Shown: in pieces, positions 40,149-49,228 of the stretch
Numbering within the stretch: position 1 is the stretch's first letter
How the letters are laid out: the number at the start of each line of letters is the position of its first letter
Assembly (NCBI RefSeq): GCF_026241335.1
Contig: NZ_JAPHAV010000001.1
Span: 248,001-312,000, forward strand
Reading direction: 5' to 3'
Source: Ochrobactrum chromiisoli
GTDB lineage: Bacteria; Pseudomonadota; Alphaproteobacteria; Rhizobiales; Rhizobiaceae
DNA length: 64,000 bases
Program-made: the position numbers and the translations under genes
Notes under the pieces: model-generated
What the model was told of the DNA's origin: nothing
Databases searched by the model: none
Seen by the model: only the letters and a program-made list of their open reading frames with translations

Positions 40149-41012
40149 ATGAAGACCAACCGGATTTCCTTTCAGGGTGAAGCAGGCGCCAATTCCGATA
40201 CGGCGTGCCGCAACATGTTTCCCGATATGGAGCCTTTGCCGTGCCCGACTTTTGAAGATGCCTTCAATGCGGTTGAAAGCGGTGCTGCGGATCTTGCGAT
40301 GATCCCGATTGAAAATACGCTTGCAGGCCGCGTTGCGGATATTCACTATCTGCTGCCGCTCGCCGATATGCATATCGTGGGTGAATATTTTCTGCCGATT
40401 CACTTTCAGCTCATGGTGCTCCCGGGTGTGAAGCGCGAAGAGATCAAAACGGTTCACAGCCATATTCATGCGCTTGGCCAGTGCCGCAAAGTCATCCGGC
40501 AAAATGGCTGGAAGCCGGTGATCGCAGGCGATACGGCAGGCGCTGCGCGCCTTGTGGCTGATTTGCAGGATCGCTCCATGGCGGCCCTTGCGCCGCGCCT
40601 GGCCTCTGAACTCTACGGTCTTGATATTCTCGAAGAGAATGTGGAAGATTCGGAAGACAATGTGACCCGCTTTGTGGTTCTGTCCAAGAACAAGCAGTGG
40701 GAGCCACGCCCTGAAAAGGACGAGCGCATTGTCACGACTTTTGTTTTCCGCGTGCGCAACGTGCCCGCAGCACTTTACAAAGCGTTGGGTGGTTTCGCCA
40801 CCAATGGCATCAACATGACCAAGCTGGAAAGCTATCAGATCGGTGGCCGTTTCATCGCGACACAGTTTTATGCCGATGTTGAAGGTCATCCGGAAGATCG
40901 CAATCTCCAGCTGGCGCTCGAAGAGTTGCGCTTCTTCACAAAGGAAGTGCGTATTCTCGGTGTCTATAAGGGGGCCGATACGCGCGGGACACAGTTGCTC
41001 GCAGCTGAGTAG
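40149..41012 (+). CDS. pheA: prephenate dehydratase
   Basis: Converts prephenate to phenylpyruvate in phenylalanine biosynthesis. 287 residues. The catalytic domain has ISFQGEAGANSDTAC and the TRF motif in DNVTRFVVL; the C-terminal ACT domain has GFATNGINMTKLESYQIGG, in which the canonical ESRP is ESYQ, a change I recall in other Alphaproteobacteria. It lies between two repeat modules. It is separate from chorismate mutase, as usual in this group. Confidence 0.95.
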   Translation: MKTNRISFQGEAGANSDTACRNMFPDMEPLPCPTFEDAFNAVESGAADLAMIPIENTLAGRVADIHYLLPLADMHIVGEYFLPIHFQLMVLPGVKREEIKTVHSHIHALGQCRKVIRQNGWKPVIAGDTAGAARLVADLQDRSMAALAPRLASELYGLDILEENVEDSEDNVTRFVVLSKNKQWEPRPEKDERIVTTFVFRVRNVPAALYKALGGFATNGINMTKLESYQIGGRFIATQFYADVEGHPEDRNLQLALEELRFFTKEVRILGVYKGADTRGTQLLAAE

Positions 41013-41014
41013 CA

Positions 41015-41098
41015 AGCATTTCCAGCGAAAGTGGGAACCGTTTTCGCGTAGGAAAATGCGCAGAAAAAATAGTTAGATCGGTTTGACTGATCTAACTG
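41015..41098. repeat. palindromic repeat after pheA
   Basis: GCATTTCC...GGAAAATGC encloses the core CGAAAGTGGGAACCGTTTTCG, split across 41025-41046, which is shared with the repeats at 56.6 and 63.7 kb. Next comes a second hairpin AGTTAGATC (41071-41079)/GATCTAACT (41089-41097), which could end pheA and nudC transcripts. Confidence 0.75.
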
Positions 41099-42033
41099 TT
41101 TGCCCAGGCTCTGATCAGATGGGTTGCGATGGCGCCGGATGCCGGGACACGCAGCCCATTTTCATGGGTGTCTGAAAGCATGGCACGGACTTCTGCCTTG
41201 TCGAACCAGCGACCGTCTTCGAGTTCCGAATGATCAATGGTGAAATCATCGGAAAGCACCTCGGCATGACAGCCGATCATCAGTGAATAAGGGAATGGCC
41301 ACGGCTGGCTGGCATAATAGCCAACACGACCAATCGACAGGCCCATTTCCTCACAACTTTCACGCCGCACGGCAGCTTCAATTGTCTCGCCATGCTCGAT
41401 GAAGCCAGCAAGGCAGGAATAGGAACCGGCGGTAAAATGCGCGCTGCGTGCGAGAATGCATTTTTCACCCCGAACAGGCAGCATGATTGCCACAGGATCG
41501 GTGCGCGGAAAATGTTCGGCTCCGCAATTCGGGCAAATGCGTTTTGCGCCACCGGCGCGCATTTGGCTTTTTGTGCCGCAACGCCCACAAAAACGATGAT
41601 TGCTGTGCCATGCAGTCAGTGCCGCCGCCTGCGCCAATGCGCCAACAAGATCGGTGGAAACCAGCCCTTCCATATAGATGCTGCGATAATCCTGTGCGCG
41701 AAACGGGTGCGCCAGTGCATCGGGATCAAGTGGCGCCATCAGTGCCACAATCGGCACGCCATCCTGTAAACCCAGCAGCACAGGCTCATCGAGATCGGGC
41801 GAAAATGCCTGCGCTTGCGTAAGCGAGAACAGCGCGCGCGGCGCATTTTCGTCCGTGTAATCAAGCAGAAGCTTATGGTTGCCCAAAACCATCACGCGGG
41901 TTTCAGGCAATTCCAGTGCGTTAAACGCAGAATCGTCCTGACGTTTTTCTGAAAGTCGGTCTATGCGATTGCCGGCGAAGCCAACAAGACTGCTCGGCTC
42001 AATATCCGGCAGGTCTGAAAGACTGAAAACCAT
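41092..42033 (-). CDS. nudC: NAD+ diphosphatase
   Basis: Cleaves NAD(H) to NMN and AMP, and removes NAD caps from RNA in E. coli. 313 residues. The zinc ribbon is CGRCGTKSQM...CPNCGAEHFPR, the Nudix box is GFIEHGETIEAAVRRESCEEMG, and ASQPWPFPYSLM is the NudC-specific motif. All catalytic Glu residues are present. It is convergent with pheA across a repeat and 27 bases downstream of the HIT gene. Confidence 0.95.
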   Translation of the reverse strand: MVFSLSDLPDIEPSSLVGFAGNRIDRLSEKRQDDSAFNALELPETRVMVLGNHKLLLDYTDENAPRALFSLTQAQAFSPDLDEPVLLGLQDGVPIVALMAPLDPDALAHPFRAQDYRSIYMEGLVSTDLVGALAQAAALTAWHSNHRFCGRCGTKSQMRAGGAKRICPNCGAEHFPRTDPVAIMLPVRGEKCILARSAHFTAGSYSCLAGFIEHGETIEAAVRRESCEEMGLSIGRVGYYASQPWPFPYSLMIGCHAEVLSDDFTIDHSELEDGRWFDKAEVRAMLSDTHENGLRVPASGAIATHLIRAWANS

Positions 42034-42060
42034 GATTGTCTCGAAAAGTTTAAGGGAGAA

Positions 42061-42465
42061 TCAGAGAGCAGTGCGAATCGCTTCGATGAAGCGAAGAGCG
42101 TCTTTTTCCGCATAAGGTGCGCGGGTGCCGTGCCCCCACACAGGGCCGGGCCAACCGGCATCGCCTTCATTGCGCGCAATCACATGGATATGCAACTGAC
42201 GCACCATATTTCCCAGAGCGCCCGTATTGATCTTGTGGCACTGTGTGGCGTTCTTCAACGCCTGTGAGACCATCGCGGCTTCAAATGTCAGCATGGTCTG
42301 ATCAAGCGGTGTCATATCGTGAATTTCGCTCAGCCCGGCGCGTCGTGGAACCAGAATAAGCCATGGCCAGCGCTTGTCATTCATCAGTCGCAGCTCGCAA
42401 AGGCCGAGCGGAGCGACTGAAAAAGTGTCGGCATCAAGCCGTTTATCGAGTTCAAACTGTTTCAT
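42061..42465 (-). CDS. HIT-domain protein
   Basis: 134 residues. The histidine motif reads QLHIHVIAR, so the first His of the canonical H-x-H-x-H triad is Gln while the central nucleophile His is kept. The C-terminal DAGWPGPVWGHGTRAPY is a conserved companion block. Such proteins are nucleoside-phosphoramidate or dinucleotide hydrolases. The ATG at 42465 is chosen; an upstream in-frame extension would overlap the SRP RNA gene. It is divergent from ffs. Confidence 0.87.
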   Translation of the reverse strand: MKQFELDKRLDADTFSVAPLGLCELRLMNDKRWPWLILVPRRAGLSEIHDMTPLDQTMLTFEAAMVSQALKNATQCHKINTGALGNMVRQLHIHVIARNEGDAGWPGPVWGHGTRAPYAEKDALRFIEAIRTAL

Positions 42466-42532
42466 AGAATAATTCTTATCAGTTTTTTTGTCTCTGCGCT
42501 TGCTTTTTGCGCGCCGATTGACGATATGCAGC

Positions 42533-42632
42533 GTGGGAGGTTGGTGGTGGACGAGCCACTCGCCAACCGGGTCAGGTCCGGAAGGAAGCAGCCCCAACGA
42601 GCACGGCACGGGTCATCGTGCCAGCCTCCCAC
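42533..42632 (+). ncRNA. ffs: signal recognition particle RNA (4.5S)
   Basis: The conserved small bacterial SRP RNA core GGTCAGGTCCGGAAGGAAGC (around 42569-42589) forms the Ffh-binding loops. The termini GTGGGAGGTTGG (42533-42544) and CCAGCCTCCCAC (42621-42632) pair to close a long hairpin of about 100 bases. It targets membrane proteins with Ffh. Location upstream of dnaX is the standard ffs-dnaX-ybaB-recR order. Exact ends are approximate. Confidence 0.92.
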
Positions 42633-42758
42633 CTTTCTTTCACGACGATCATGACTGTTGATGGTTGATATGCCAATGTCGAAGTCACTTTCGTCTCCGG
42701 TCCAAACTGTTTAAGGTTTCAGCCTGGACAAAAGCGAACAGGGAACGGAAGGGTCGCA

Positions 42759-44588
42759 ATGGACACAAAATCCGAAACTGGCGCTTATCGCGTTCTCGCC
42801 CGCAAATATCGCCCCCAGAATTTCAATGATCTGATCGGTCAGGAGCCGATGGTTCGCACGCTGAAAAATGCGTTCGAAACGGGCCGCATTGCGCAAGCCT
42901 GGATGCTGACGGGTGTACGCGGTGTGGGCAAGACCACAACAGCGCGCATTCTGGCGCGTGCGCTTAATTACAAGACTGATTCTGTCGATCAGCCGACAAT
43001 TGATCTCTCCATTATGGGCGAGCATTGTCAGGCGATTATGGAAGGCCGCCATGTCGATGTGATCGAAATGGATGCGGCTTCGCATACGGGTATCGACGAT
43101 ATTCGCGAAATCATCGAGCAGGTGCGCTATCGCCCTGTTTCGGCACGCTATAAAGTCTATATCATCGACGAAGTGCACATGCTGTCCAATCAGGCCTTCA
43201 ACGGCCTGTTGAAGACGCTTGAAGAGCCGCCGCCGCATGTAAAGTTCATCTTCGCCACCACCGAAATCCGCAAAGTACCGATCACGGTTCTGTCGCGCTG
43301 TCAGCGTTTTGACCTGCGCCGCATCGAATCGGGCACGCTGGCCGCACATCTGAGGCGCATTGCGCAGGCAGAAGCAATCGAAGTCGATGACACATCACTG
43401 GCGATGATTGCACGCGCTGGCGAAGGCTCGGCACGCGATTCGCTCTCGATCTTTGATCAGGCGATTGCGCATGGCGCCGGTCATGTTTCAGCGGAAGCCG
43501 TGCGCTCCATGCTGGGGCTTGCCGACCGCGCCCGTATCATTGATCTCTTCGAGATGATCATGCGTGGCGATGTTGCTGGCGCTCTCACTGAGTTTCGCGC
43601 GCAGTATGATGTCGGAGCCGACCCATCGGTGGTGCTGACTGATCTTGCCGATTTCAATCATCTGGTGACGCGCCTGCGCTTCACGCCGGATGTGGCGAAT
43701 GATGCAACGCTTTCGGAAGATGAGCGGGTGCGTGGCCGTGATTTTGCGCAAAAGCTTTCAGTGCGCGTGCTGTCGCGCACATGGCAGATGTTGCTCAAGG
43801 GCATTGCTGAAGTGGATACGGCAACACGGCCTGTGCAGGCAGCAGAGATGCTGCTGATCCGTCTGGCCCACGCAGCTGATTTGCCAACGCTTGATGAAGC
43901 GCTGAAGGGACTTGAAAGCGGCACTGTTTCAGCGCCGCGTCCGCAATCACCAGGCGGCGTAAGGCCAAATAGCGGTTCGCAACCAGAAGCGCGTGGCAGT
44001 GTTGATGCGGTGGCCGGCTCAACCATGATGCCTTCATCGGGTGGTCCTGCGACGGCCATGCGATTGGTCGAGACACAGCCGCAGTCGGTTCAGTCAGCAT
44101 TGGCAGCATCGGCTCCGCAGCAGTTTGTCGATAACACGCCGCAGCCTTCGGTGCCGATCAACAGCCTCAATGACATTGTTGCACTGGCGGATAAGTTCCG
44201 CGACATGCAGTTCAAGATTCTGGTCAAGAATTGCGTGCGCTTGTCCTCAATTGCCCCCGGACGGCTTGAAATCGGTCTGACGGATGATGCGCCGAAATCG
44301 CTGGTCAGCGATATTTCGCAGCGCCTTATGAACTGGACCGGCATTCGCTGGGTGGTCACGGTTGCGCGTGATGTTTCGGGGCAGACTGTTGCAGAAGCGG
44401 AAACCGAGCGTCGCGATAATCTCGTGACCGACGCACGCGCTGATCCTGATGTCGCCGCCATTCTGGCCGCTTTTCCGGGTGCAAAGATCACAGACGTCCG
44501 CATTGCCGTTGCAGAACAGGGTGATGATGACGATATAGACTTGCATAGCGTTGAAGACGTGCCCGGCGCGCCTTCTGACGACGACTGA
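42759..44588 (+). CDS. dnaX: DNA polymerase III subunits gamma/tau
   Basis: The clamp-loader ATPase. 609 residues: AAA+ domain with [18 protein letters not shown] (about 52) and [11 protein letters not shown], then an ERxSARD-like sensor, then the tau C-terminal region after residue about 380. The zinc module is degenerate: only one Cys remains in the stretch after Walker A, where E. coli has four. An acidic tail ([13 protein letters not shown]) ends the protein. I see no convincing slippery site for a gamma form. ybaB follows 25 bases later. Confidence 0.95.
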   Translation: MDTKSETGAYRVLARKYRPQNFNDLIGQEPMVRTLKNAFETGRIAQAWMLTGVRGVGKTTTARILARALNYKTDSVDQPTIDLSIMGEHCQAIMEGRHVDVIEMDAASHTGIDDIREIIEQVRYRPVSARYKVYIIDEVHMLSNQAFNGLLKTLEEPPPHVKFIFATTEIRKVPITVLSRCQRFDLRRIESGTLAAHLRRIAQAEAIEVDDTSLAMIARAGEGSARDSLSIFDQAIAHGAGHVSAEAVRSMLGLADRARIIDLFEMIMRGDVAGALTEFRAQYDVGADPSVVLTDLADFNHLVTRLRFTPDVANDATLSEDERVRGRDFAQKLSVRVLSRTWQMLLKGIAEVDTATRPVQAAEMLLIRLAHAADLPTLDEALKGLESGTVSAPRPQSPGGVRPNSGSQPEARGSVDAVAGSTMMPSSGGPATAMRLVETQPQSVQSALAASAPQQFVDNTPQPSVPINSLNDIVALADKFRDMQFKILVKNCVRLSSIAPGRLEIGLTDDAPKSLVSDISQRLMNWTGIRWVVTVARDVSGQTVAEAETERRDNLVTDARADPDVAAILAAFPGAKITDVRIAVAEQGDDDDIDLHSVEDVPGAPSDDD

Positions 44589-44613
44589 ATTTCAAAGACA
44601 ACGGAGTGAACCC

Positions 44614-44937
44614 ATGCGTGACATGATGGGCATGATGAAACAGGCAAAAGAACTGCAGGCCAAGATGAAGACCATGCAGGACGAAATTGCCAATCTTGAA
44701 GCAACCGCTTCTTCGGGTGGCGGTCTGGTCACGGTCACGCTTTCGGGCAAAGGCACCTTGTCGTCGCTCAAGATCGATCCTTCGATGATGAAGGAAGAGG
44801 ACACGGAAATCCTCGAAGACCTGATCATTGCAGCCCATAATGATGCCAAGGCAAAACTCGAAGCCGAAATGGCTGAAAAAACCCAGTCCCTGACTGCGGG
44901 TCTGCCAATTCCTCCGGGCTTTAAGCTGCCGTTCTAA
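44614..44937 (+). CDS. YbaB/EbfC nucleoid-associated protein
   Basis: 107 residues, Met/Lys-rich: [21 protein letters not shown] with a typical coiled-coil start, then the [21 protein letters not shown] and [20 protein letters not shown] blocks. Dimers bind DNA. ATG 44614 is chosen because homologues start here and GGAG is upstream; an upstream start overlaps dnaX. It lies between dnaX and recR, as in most bacteria. Confidence 0.95.
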   Translation: MRDMMGMMKQAKELQAKMKTMQDEIANLEATASSGGGLVTVTLSGKGTLSSLKIDPSMMKEEDTEILEDLIIAAHNDAKAKLEAEMAEKTQSLTAGLPIPPGFKLPF

Positions 44938-44943
44938 GGACGG

Positions 44944-44970
44944 GGGAGCGGCTTCGCTCCCTTATATTTA
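44944..44970 (+). terminator. weak terminator-like hairpin after ybaB
   Basis: GGGAGCG (44944-44950) and CGCTCCC (44955-44961) form a 7-bp stem with a 4-base loop, followed by TTATATTTATTT. The imperfect T tract suggests partial termination before recR. Confidence 0.5.
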
Positions 44971-44998
44971 TTTCCCTTTTTCTTACGCCCAAAGCAGC

Positions 44999-45604
44999 AT
45001 GTCCAAACGTATCGCCGGTCCTGAAATTGAACGTCTGATCCAGCTTCTGGCCCGCGTGCCGGGACTGGGGCCGCGCTCTGCGCGCCGTGCAGCGCTGCAT
45101 CTGATCAAGAAAAAAGAGGCGCTGCTGATCCCGCTTGGCGGCGCCATGCAGGATGCCGCCGAAAAGGTGCGTATCTGCTCGTGTTGCGGCAATGTCGATA
45201 CATCCGATCCATGCACGATCTGCACCGATAATCGTCGTGATCCATCGATGCTGATTGTTGTGGAGGATGTGTCAGACTTGTGGGCGCTGGAACGCGCAGG
45301 CACCATGAATGTGCGCTATCACGTGCTGGGCGGTCGTCTGTCGCCGCTCGATGGCATCGGCCCGGATGATCTTAACATCAAGGGGCTGGTTGAACGTGTC
45401 GCATCCGGTGAAATCAAGGAAGTGATTCTGGCCGTTAACGCGACAGTCGAAGGCCAGACCACGGCCCATTACATCACCGATCAGCTGACGAATTTAGAAG
45501 TCCGCGTCACACGGCTCGCGCATGGTGTGCCGGTGGGCGGTGAACTTGATTACCTTGATGAAGGAACGCTTGCGGCTGCATTGCGGGCGCGAACTGCACT
45601 CTGA
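44999..45604 (+). CDS. recR: recombination protein RecR
   Basis: 201 residues. Helix-hairpin-helix region [15 protein letters not shown], zinc finger [16 protein letters not shown], and Toprim domain with [15 protein letters not shown]. Partner of RecF/RecO in loading RecA at gaps. The start [13 protein letters not shown] is conserved. It completes the dnaX-ybaB-recR operon. Confidence 0.96.
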   Translation: MSKRIAGPEIERLIQLLARVPGLGPRSARRAALHLIKKKEALLIPLGGAMQDAAEKVRICSCCGNVDTSDPCTICTDNRRDPSMLIVVEDVSDLWALERAGTMNVRYHVLGGRLSPLDGIGPDDLNIKGLVERVASGEIKEVILAVNATVEGQTTAHYITDQLTNLEVRVTRLAHGVPVGGELDYLDEGTLAAALRARTAL

Positions 45605-45626
45605 TTGCGTTTGGGAGAATTTCACA

Positions 45627-46883
45627 ATGGCATGCAAATGGAAACGAAGCCTGAAGCTTGCTCTCGGCCTGTTTGCCAGCCTTGCCATATCGCCCGCATT
45701 CGCAGCGCCTTCCAAAGCGCAGGTTGAAAGCCAGTATCGTAATTGGATCGAAAAAGACCTCTGGCCGGAGGCAAAAGCCGCAGGCGTTTCGCGTGCTGTT
45801 TTCGAGCAGGCTTTTGCTGGCGTGACAATCAACTGGAAACTGCCTGATCTGGTTATTCCGGGGGAGAAGCCAACCACACCCAAAGAGCAGAGGCAGGCCG
45901 AATTCGGCGCTCCGGGCAAATATTTCAATGCCAAAACGATAGGCTCTGTCACGAGCGGCGGCAAGGCACGCTTTGGCCAGAATGCAGCCTTGCTCAAACG
46001 CATCGAACAGCAATATGGCGTGCCGGGGCGGATTGTTGTTGCAATCTGGGGACGTGAATCCGGCTTTGGCACGGTCAAAATTCCTTATAATGCGTTTGAA
46101 GTGCTGGGCACCAAGGCTTTTATGGCAACGCGCAAGGATATGTTCCGCAAGGAACTGATTGCAGCGCTTCAGATCACATCACGTGGTTATATCGCCAATG
46201 GCTCCATGAAAAGCTCATGGGCGGGTGCGCTCGGCCAGCCGCAATTCATGCCGACATCCTATCTCAAACATGCCGTTGATTTTGATGGCGACGGCAAGCG
46301 CGATATCTGGAATTCGGTTCCCGATACGCTTGGCTCCATTGCCAATTATCTCAAGATCCATGGCTGGCAGGCTGGACGCGACTGGGGGTATGAGGTCAAT
46401 GTGCCGCAAAACATTTCCTGTTCGCTGGAAGGGCCTGATCAGGGCAAGACATTCGCCGAATGGGCAAAGCTTGGCATCACCCGCACCAATGGCAAGGCGT
46501 TTCCGGCCAATGAAATGCGCGGCGAGGGCTTTTTGCTGATGCCGGCTGGTCGTTATGGCCCGGCCTTTATTGTGACGCCGAATTTCTACGCCATCAAAGA
46601 TTACAATATGAGCGATCTCTATGCGCTGTTCATCGGCCATGTCGGAGATCGGATTGCTTATGGCGCTGGTGATTTTGAAAACCCGTGGAGCACGATTGGC
46701 ACCATGTACCGCTCCGACATTCAGGCCATGCAGAAGCGCATGCAGGCGCAGGGTTACGATATTGGCAAGGCTGATGGCCTGCCGGGCTTCAAGACCCGTC
46801 GTTCAATTGGTCTTTGGCAGTCCAGAAACGGGCAGGCTCCAACCTGCTTTACACAGCCTGAAATCGTGAAGTCCATTCGCTGA
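45627..46883 (+). CDS. lytic murein transglycosylase (MltB-like) with peptidoglycan-binding domain
   Basis: 418 residues. A signal peptide (KLALGLFASLAISPAFAAP) leads to the SLT_2 catalytic domain with Glu in VAIWGRESGFGTV and GQPQFMPTSYLKHAVD, and a C-terminal PG_binding_1 domain (SDIQAMQKRMQAQGYDIGKADGLPG). It cleaves glycan strands, forming anhydro-muropeptides. ATG 45627 has GGGAG upstream and the longer in-frame start overlaps recR. No lipobox is present. Confidence 0.93.
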   Translation: MACKWKRSLKLALGLFASLAISPAFAAPSKAQVESQYRNWIEKDLWPEAKAAGVSRAVFEQAFAGVTINWKLPDLVIPGEKPTTPKEQRQAEFGAPGKYFNAKTIGSVTSGGKARFGQNAALLKRIEQQYGVPGRIVVAIWGRESGFGTVKIPYNAFEVLGTKAFMATRKDMFRKELIAALQITSRGYIANGSMKSSWAGALGQPQFMPTSYLKHAVDFDGDGKRDIWNSVPDTLGSIANYLKIHGWQAGRDWGYEVNVPQNISCSLEGPDQGKTFAEWAKLGITRTNGKAFPANEMRGEGFLLMPAGRYGPAFIVTPNFYAIKDYNMSDLYALFIGHVGDRIAYGAGDFENPWSTIGTMYRSDIQAMQKRMQAQGYDIGKADGLPGFKTRRSIGLWQSRNGQAPTCFTQPEIVKSIR

Positions 46884-46888
46884 AGTGA

Positions 46889-46918
46889 ATTGCCGGGAGT
46901 TTTGGCTCCCGGCAATGA
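46889..46918. terminator. bidirectional hairpin between the transglycosylase and fdhA
   Basis: ATTGCCGGGAG (46889-46899) and CTCCCGGCAAT (46906-46916) pair perfectly around TTTTGG, between convergent genes. Confidence 0.75.
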
Positions 46919-46922
46919 CTGT

Positions 46923-48113
46923 TTAAGCGGCCTTTGTCAGCATGCCATGCGGGTCGAGTACAAATTTCTTCGCCACGCCCTGATCGAAGCTTTCATAGCC
47001 TTGCGGCGCTTCTTCCAATGAAATCACCTGCGCATTGACGATCTCGGCAATGTTCAGACGACCATGCAGAATGGCCTGCATGAGTTGACGGTTATATTTG
47101 ACCACAGGCGTCTGGCCCGTATGGAAAGACTGTGCCTTTGCCCAGCCAAGACCAAAGCGCAGCGACAGGCTGCCATGCTTGGCAGCACTGTCAACAGCGC
47201 CGGGATCTTCGGTCACGTAAAGGCCGGGAATGCCGATAGACCCTGCCGGACGGGTAATTTCCATCATCTGGTTGAGAACAATAGCCGGTTGCTCGCCACC
47301 ACTGTGGCCGCGCGCTTCAAAGCCCACGGCATCAATGGCGCTGTCCACTTCATTGCTGCCAGTCACCTCGGCAATCATGTCACCGAGACGATCGCTTGCT
47401 GAAAGATCAATTGGCTCGAAGCCAACTTTTCGTGCGTGTTCCAGCCGTTCCTTGTTAAAGTCGCCAACCATGACGACCGCGGCACCAAGGATACGGGCAG
47501 AGGCGGCCGCAGCAAGCCCGACCGGACCGGCACCCGCCACATAGACGATTGAGCCAACGCCGACGCCTGCCTTCACCGCGCCGTGAAAGCCGGTGGGTAG
47601 AATATCGGAAAGCATGGTCAGGTCGCGAATTTTCTCGATGGCTTGTTCGCGATCCGGGAATTTCAGCAGATTGAAATCGGCATAAGGCACCATGACGTAG
47701 CGTGCCTGTCCCCCGATCCAGCCGCCCATATCGACATAGCCATAAGCGCCGCCAGCACGTGATGGATTGACGGTAAGGCAAACGCCGGTGTCTTGCGATT
47801 TGCAGCAGCGGCAGCGGCCGCAGGCAACGTTAAATGGCACGGACACGATGTCGCCCACGTCGAGCATTTCCACATCGCTGCCTTTTTCAATCACTTCGCC
47901 GGTGATTTCGTGGCCAAGAACAAGGCCGGGCATGGCGGTGGTGCGGCCGCGGACCATATGCTGGTCTGAGCCGCAAATATTGGTGGTAATCACTTTGAGA
48001 ATAACGGCATGATCCAGCTTGCGCCCGTCCGGGGCGCTCAAGACCGGATCATCAATATCACGAACTTCGACTTTACCGGGGCGCATGTATACAACGCCTC
48101 TATTCCTGCTCAT
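46923..48113 (-). CDS. fdhA: glutathione-independent formaldehyde dehydrogenase
   Basis: 396-residue zinc-dependent MDR enzyme. Catalytic zinc ligands are Cys in TNICGSDQHMV, His-Glu in LVLGHEITGEV and later residues. The structural zinc cysteines are CGRCRCC and the following C, the NAD site is VYVAGAGPVGLAAAASARILGA, and the length and sequence plan match Pseudomonas-type PFDH, which oxidises formaldehyde without glutathione. Start 48113 has GGAGG upstream. It could also act on other aldehydes. It is downstream of the LysR gene on the same strand, separated by 85 bases. Confidence 0.9.
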   Translation of the reverse strand: MSRNRGVVYMRPGKVEVRDIDDPVLSAPDGRKLDHAVILKVITTNICGSDQHMVRGRTTAMPGLVLGHEITGEVIEKGSDVEMLDVGDIVSVPFNVACGRCRCCKSQDTGVCLTVNPSRAGGAYGYVDMGGWIGGQARYVMVPYADFNLLKFPDREQAIEKIRDLTMLSDILPTGFHGAVKAGVGVGSIVYVAGAGPVGLAAAASARILGAAVVMVGDFNKERLEHARKVGFEPIDLSASDRLGDMIAEVTGSNEVDSAIDAVGFEARGHSGGEQPAIVLNQMMEITRPAGSIGIPGLYVTEDPGAVDSAAKHGSLSLRFGLGWAKAQSFHTGQTPVVKYNRQLMQAILHGRLNIAEIVNAQVISLEEAPQGYESFDQGVAKKFVLDPHGMLTKAA

Positions 48114-48198
48114 GTCGACCTCCTCCAGATTGACGTGCGGATCGTTCCCGATCCGCATATTGGGCCGGGATATGCGGGGATATACCCGTGGAGAAAGG

Positions 48199-49125
48199 CT
48201 AGCGTGCTTGATCGTCGGAGAGGTGGTCTGTGCGCGACATGTTTGGTTCGCTCATCAGCATGTCGGCGAAAGATTTGAGCGCTTTGGTCTGATAGCGGTC
48301 ATTGTGCGAAAGCATCAGAAACTGGCGTTGCGGGAGAGTGAAATTGACTTTGACGAGCGTGCCTGCCGCAAGATGCGGCGCTGCCACCAGTTCCGAAATT
48401 GCCGTGACATAATTGCCGGAAAGCACCGCCGAGCAGATGGCTTCATTGGATGGAAGCTCGAGCGCGATGCTAAGACGCGCAGGATTGTAGCCTGCGACCC
48501 GCATCGCATCTTCAAACACGCTGCGGGTGCCTGAGCCATGCTCTCGCAAAATCCATTGGCCGTGAAACAGCGTATCCCAGGTCAGTTTCTCGGCATCGCG
48601 CCATTGATGGGTTGGTCCCGTGACAACAATAAGCTGATCCGTAGCAACCTTGCGCAGCGAGAGGGTGGGGGCCTGAACAGCACCCTCCACAAGCCCGATA
48701 TCTGCCAATCCTTCTTGCGTGGCCTGTGTGACGCTTTCGGTGTTTCCGAGCGTGAGGCGCAAATCGATCATCGGATGCGTCGCATGAAACTGTGCCAGAT
48801 AGGGTGGCAGCCAGTAGCTCGCGATGGTTTGGCTTGCATGGATCGCCAGAATGCCGCGTTTGCCGCCACCAAGCTCTGACAGCATACGCTCCGCCGATTG
48901 CGCGCGCGCCAGCGTTGCGCGTGCTTCATCCAGAAACATGCGGCCATCGCCCGTCAGCTCAATGCGCCGTCCAATGCGGTTGAAAAGCATCGCGCCATAG
49001 CGATCTTCGAGTATGCGGATTGCTGAACTCACCGCCGAGGGCGTGAGATGAAGCGCTTCAGACGCCCGTGTCAGATGCTCACGCTCGGCCACTTCGATAA
49101 AAATACGTAATTGTTCCAGTGTCAT
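48199..49125 (-). CDS. LysR-family transcriptional regulator
   Basis: 308 residues: N-terminal helix-turn-helix MTLEQLRIFIEVAEREHLTRASEALHLTPSAVSSAIRILE, then a LysR substrate-binding domain. It is divergent from a YeiH-family transporter gene, as yeiE is next to yeiH in enterobacteria, and a LysR-type dyad lies between them, so it probably controls the transporter. The ligand is unknown. Confidence 0.92.
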   Translation of the reverse strand: MTLEQLRIFIEVAEREHLTRASEALHLTPSAVSSAIRILEDRYGAMLFNRIGRRIELTGDGRMFLDEARATLARAQSAERMLSELGGGKRGILAIHASQTIASYWLPPYLAQFHATHPMIDLRLTLGNTESVTQATQEGLADIGLVEGAVQAPTLSLRKVATDQLIVVTGPTHQWRDAEKLTWDTLFHGQWILREHGSGTRSVFEDAMRVAGYNPARLSIALELPSNEAICSAVLSGNYVTAISELVAAPHLAAGTLVKVNFTLPQRQFLMLSHNDRYQTKALKSFADMLMSEPNMSRTDHLSDDQAR

Positions 49126-49136
49126 AGCTATGATCG

Positions 49137-49151
49137 TTCGATTTTATCGAA
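49137..49151. promoter_or_regulatory. LysR-type dyad in the divergent promoter
   Basis: TTCGATTTTATCGAA is a perfect inverted repeat (6-base arms, 3-base centre), 12 bases upstream of the LysR start and before the YeiH gene. It contains the T-N11-A spacing usual for LysR sites. Confidence 0.55.
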
Positions 49152-49228
49152 TGAATTATGCCATATTATGCGATGGAATGAACAGAAGAATAAGCGCATT
49201 CGATTGGAAAATATTTCTCAAGATGTGA

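Noticed and set aside
42466..42609. N-terminal extension of the HIT protein
   Set aside because: It would overlap the SRP RNA; homologues start at the Met encoded at 42465.
42759..44588. Programmed frameshift site in dnaX
   Set aside because: I found no convincing A AAA AAG-type slippery sequence with a following hairpin in the right place.
45522..45626. N-terminal extension of the transglycosylase
   Set aside because: It overlaps recR and precedes the signal peptide; ATG 45627 is better.
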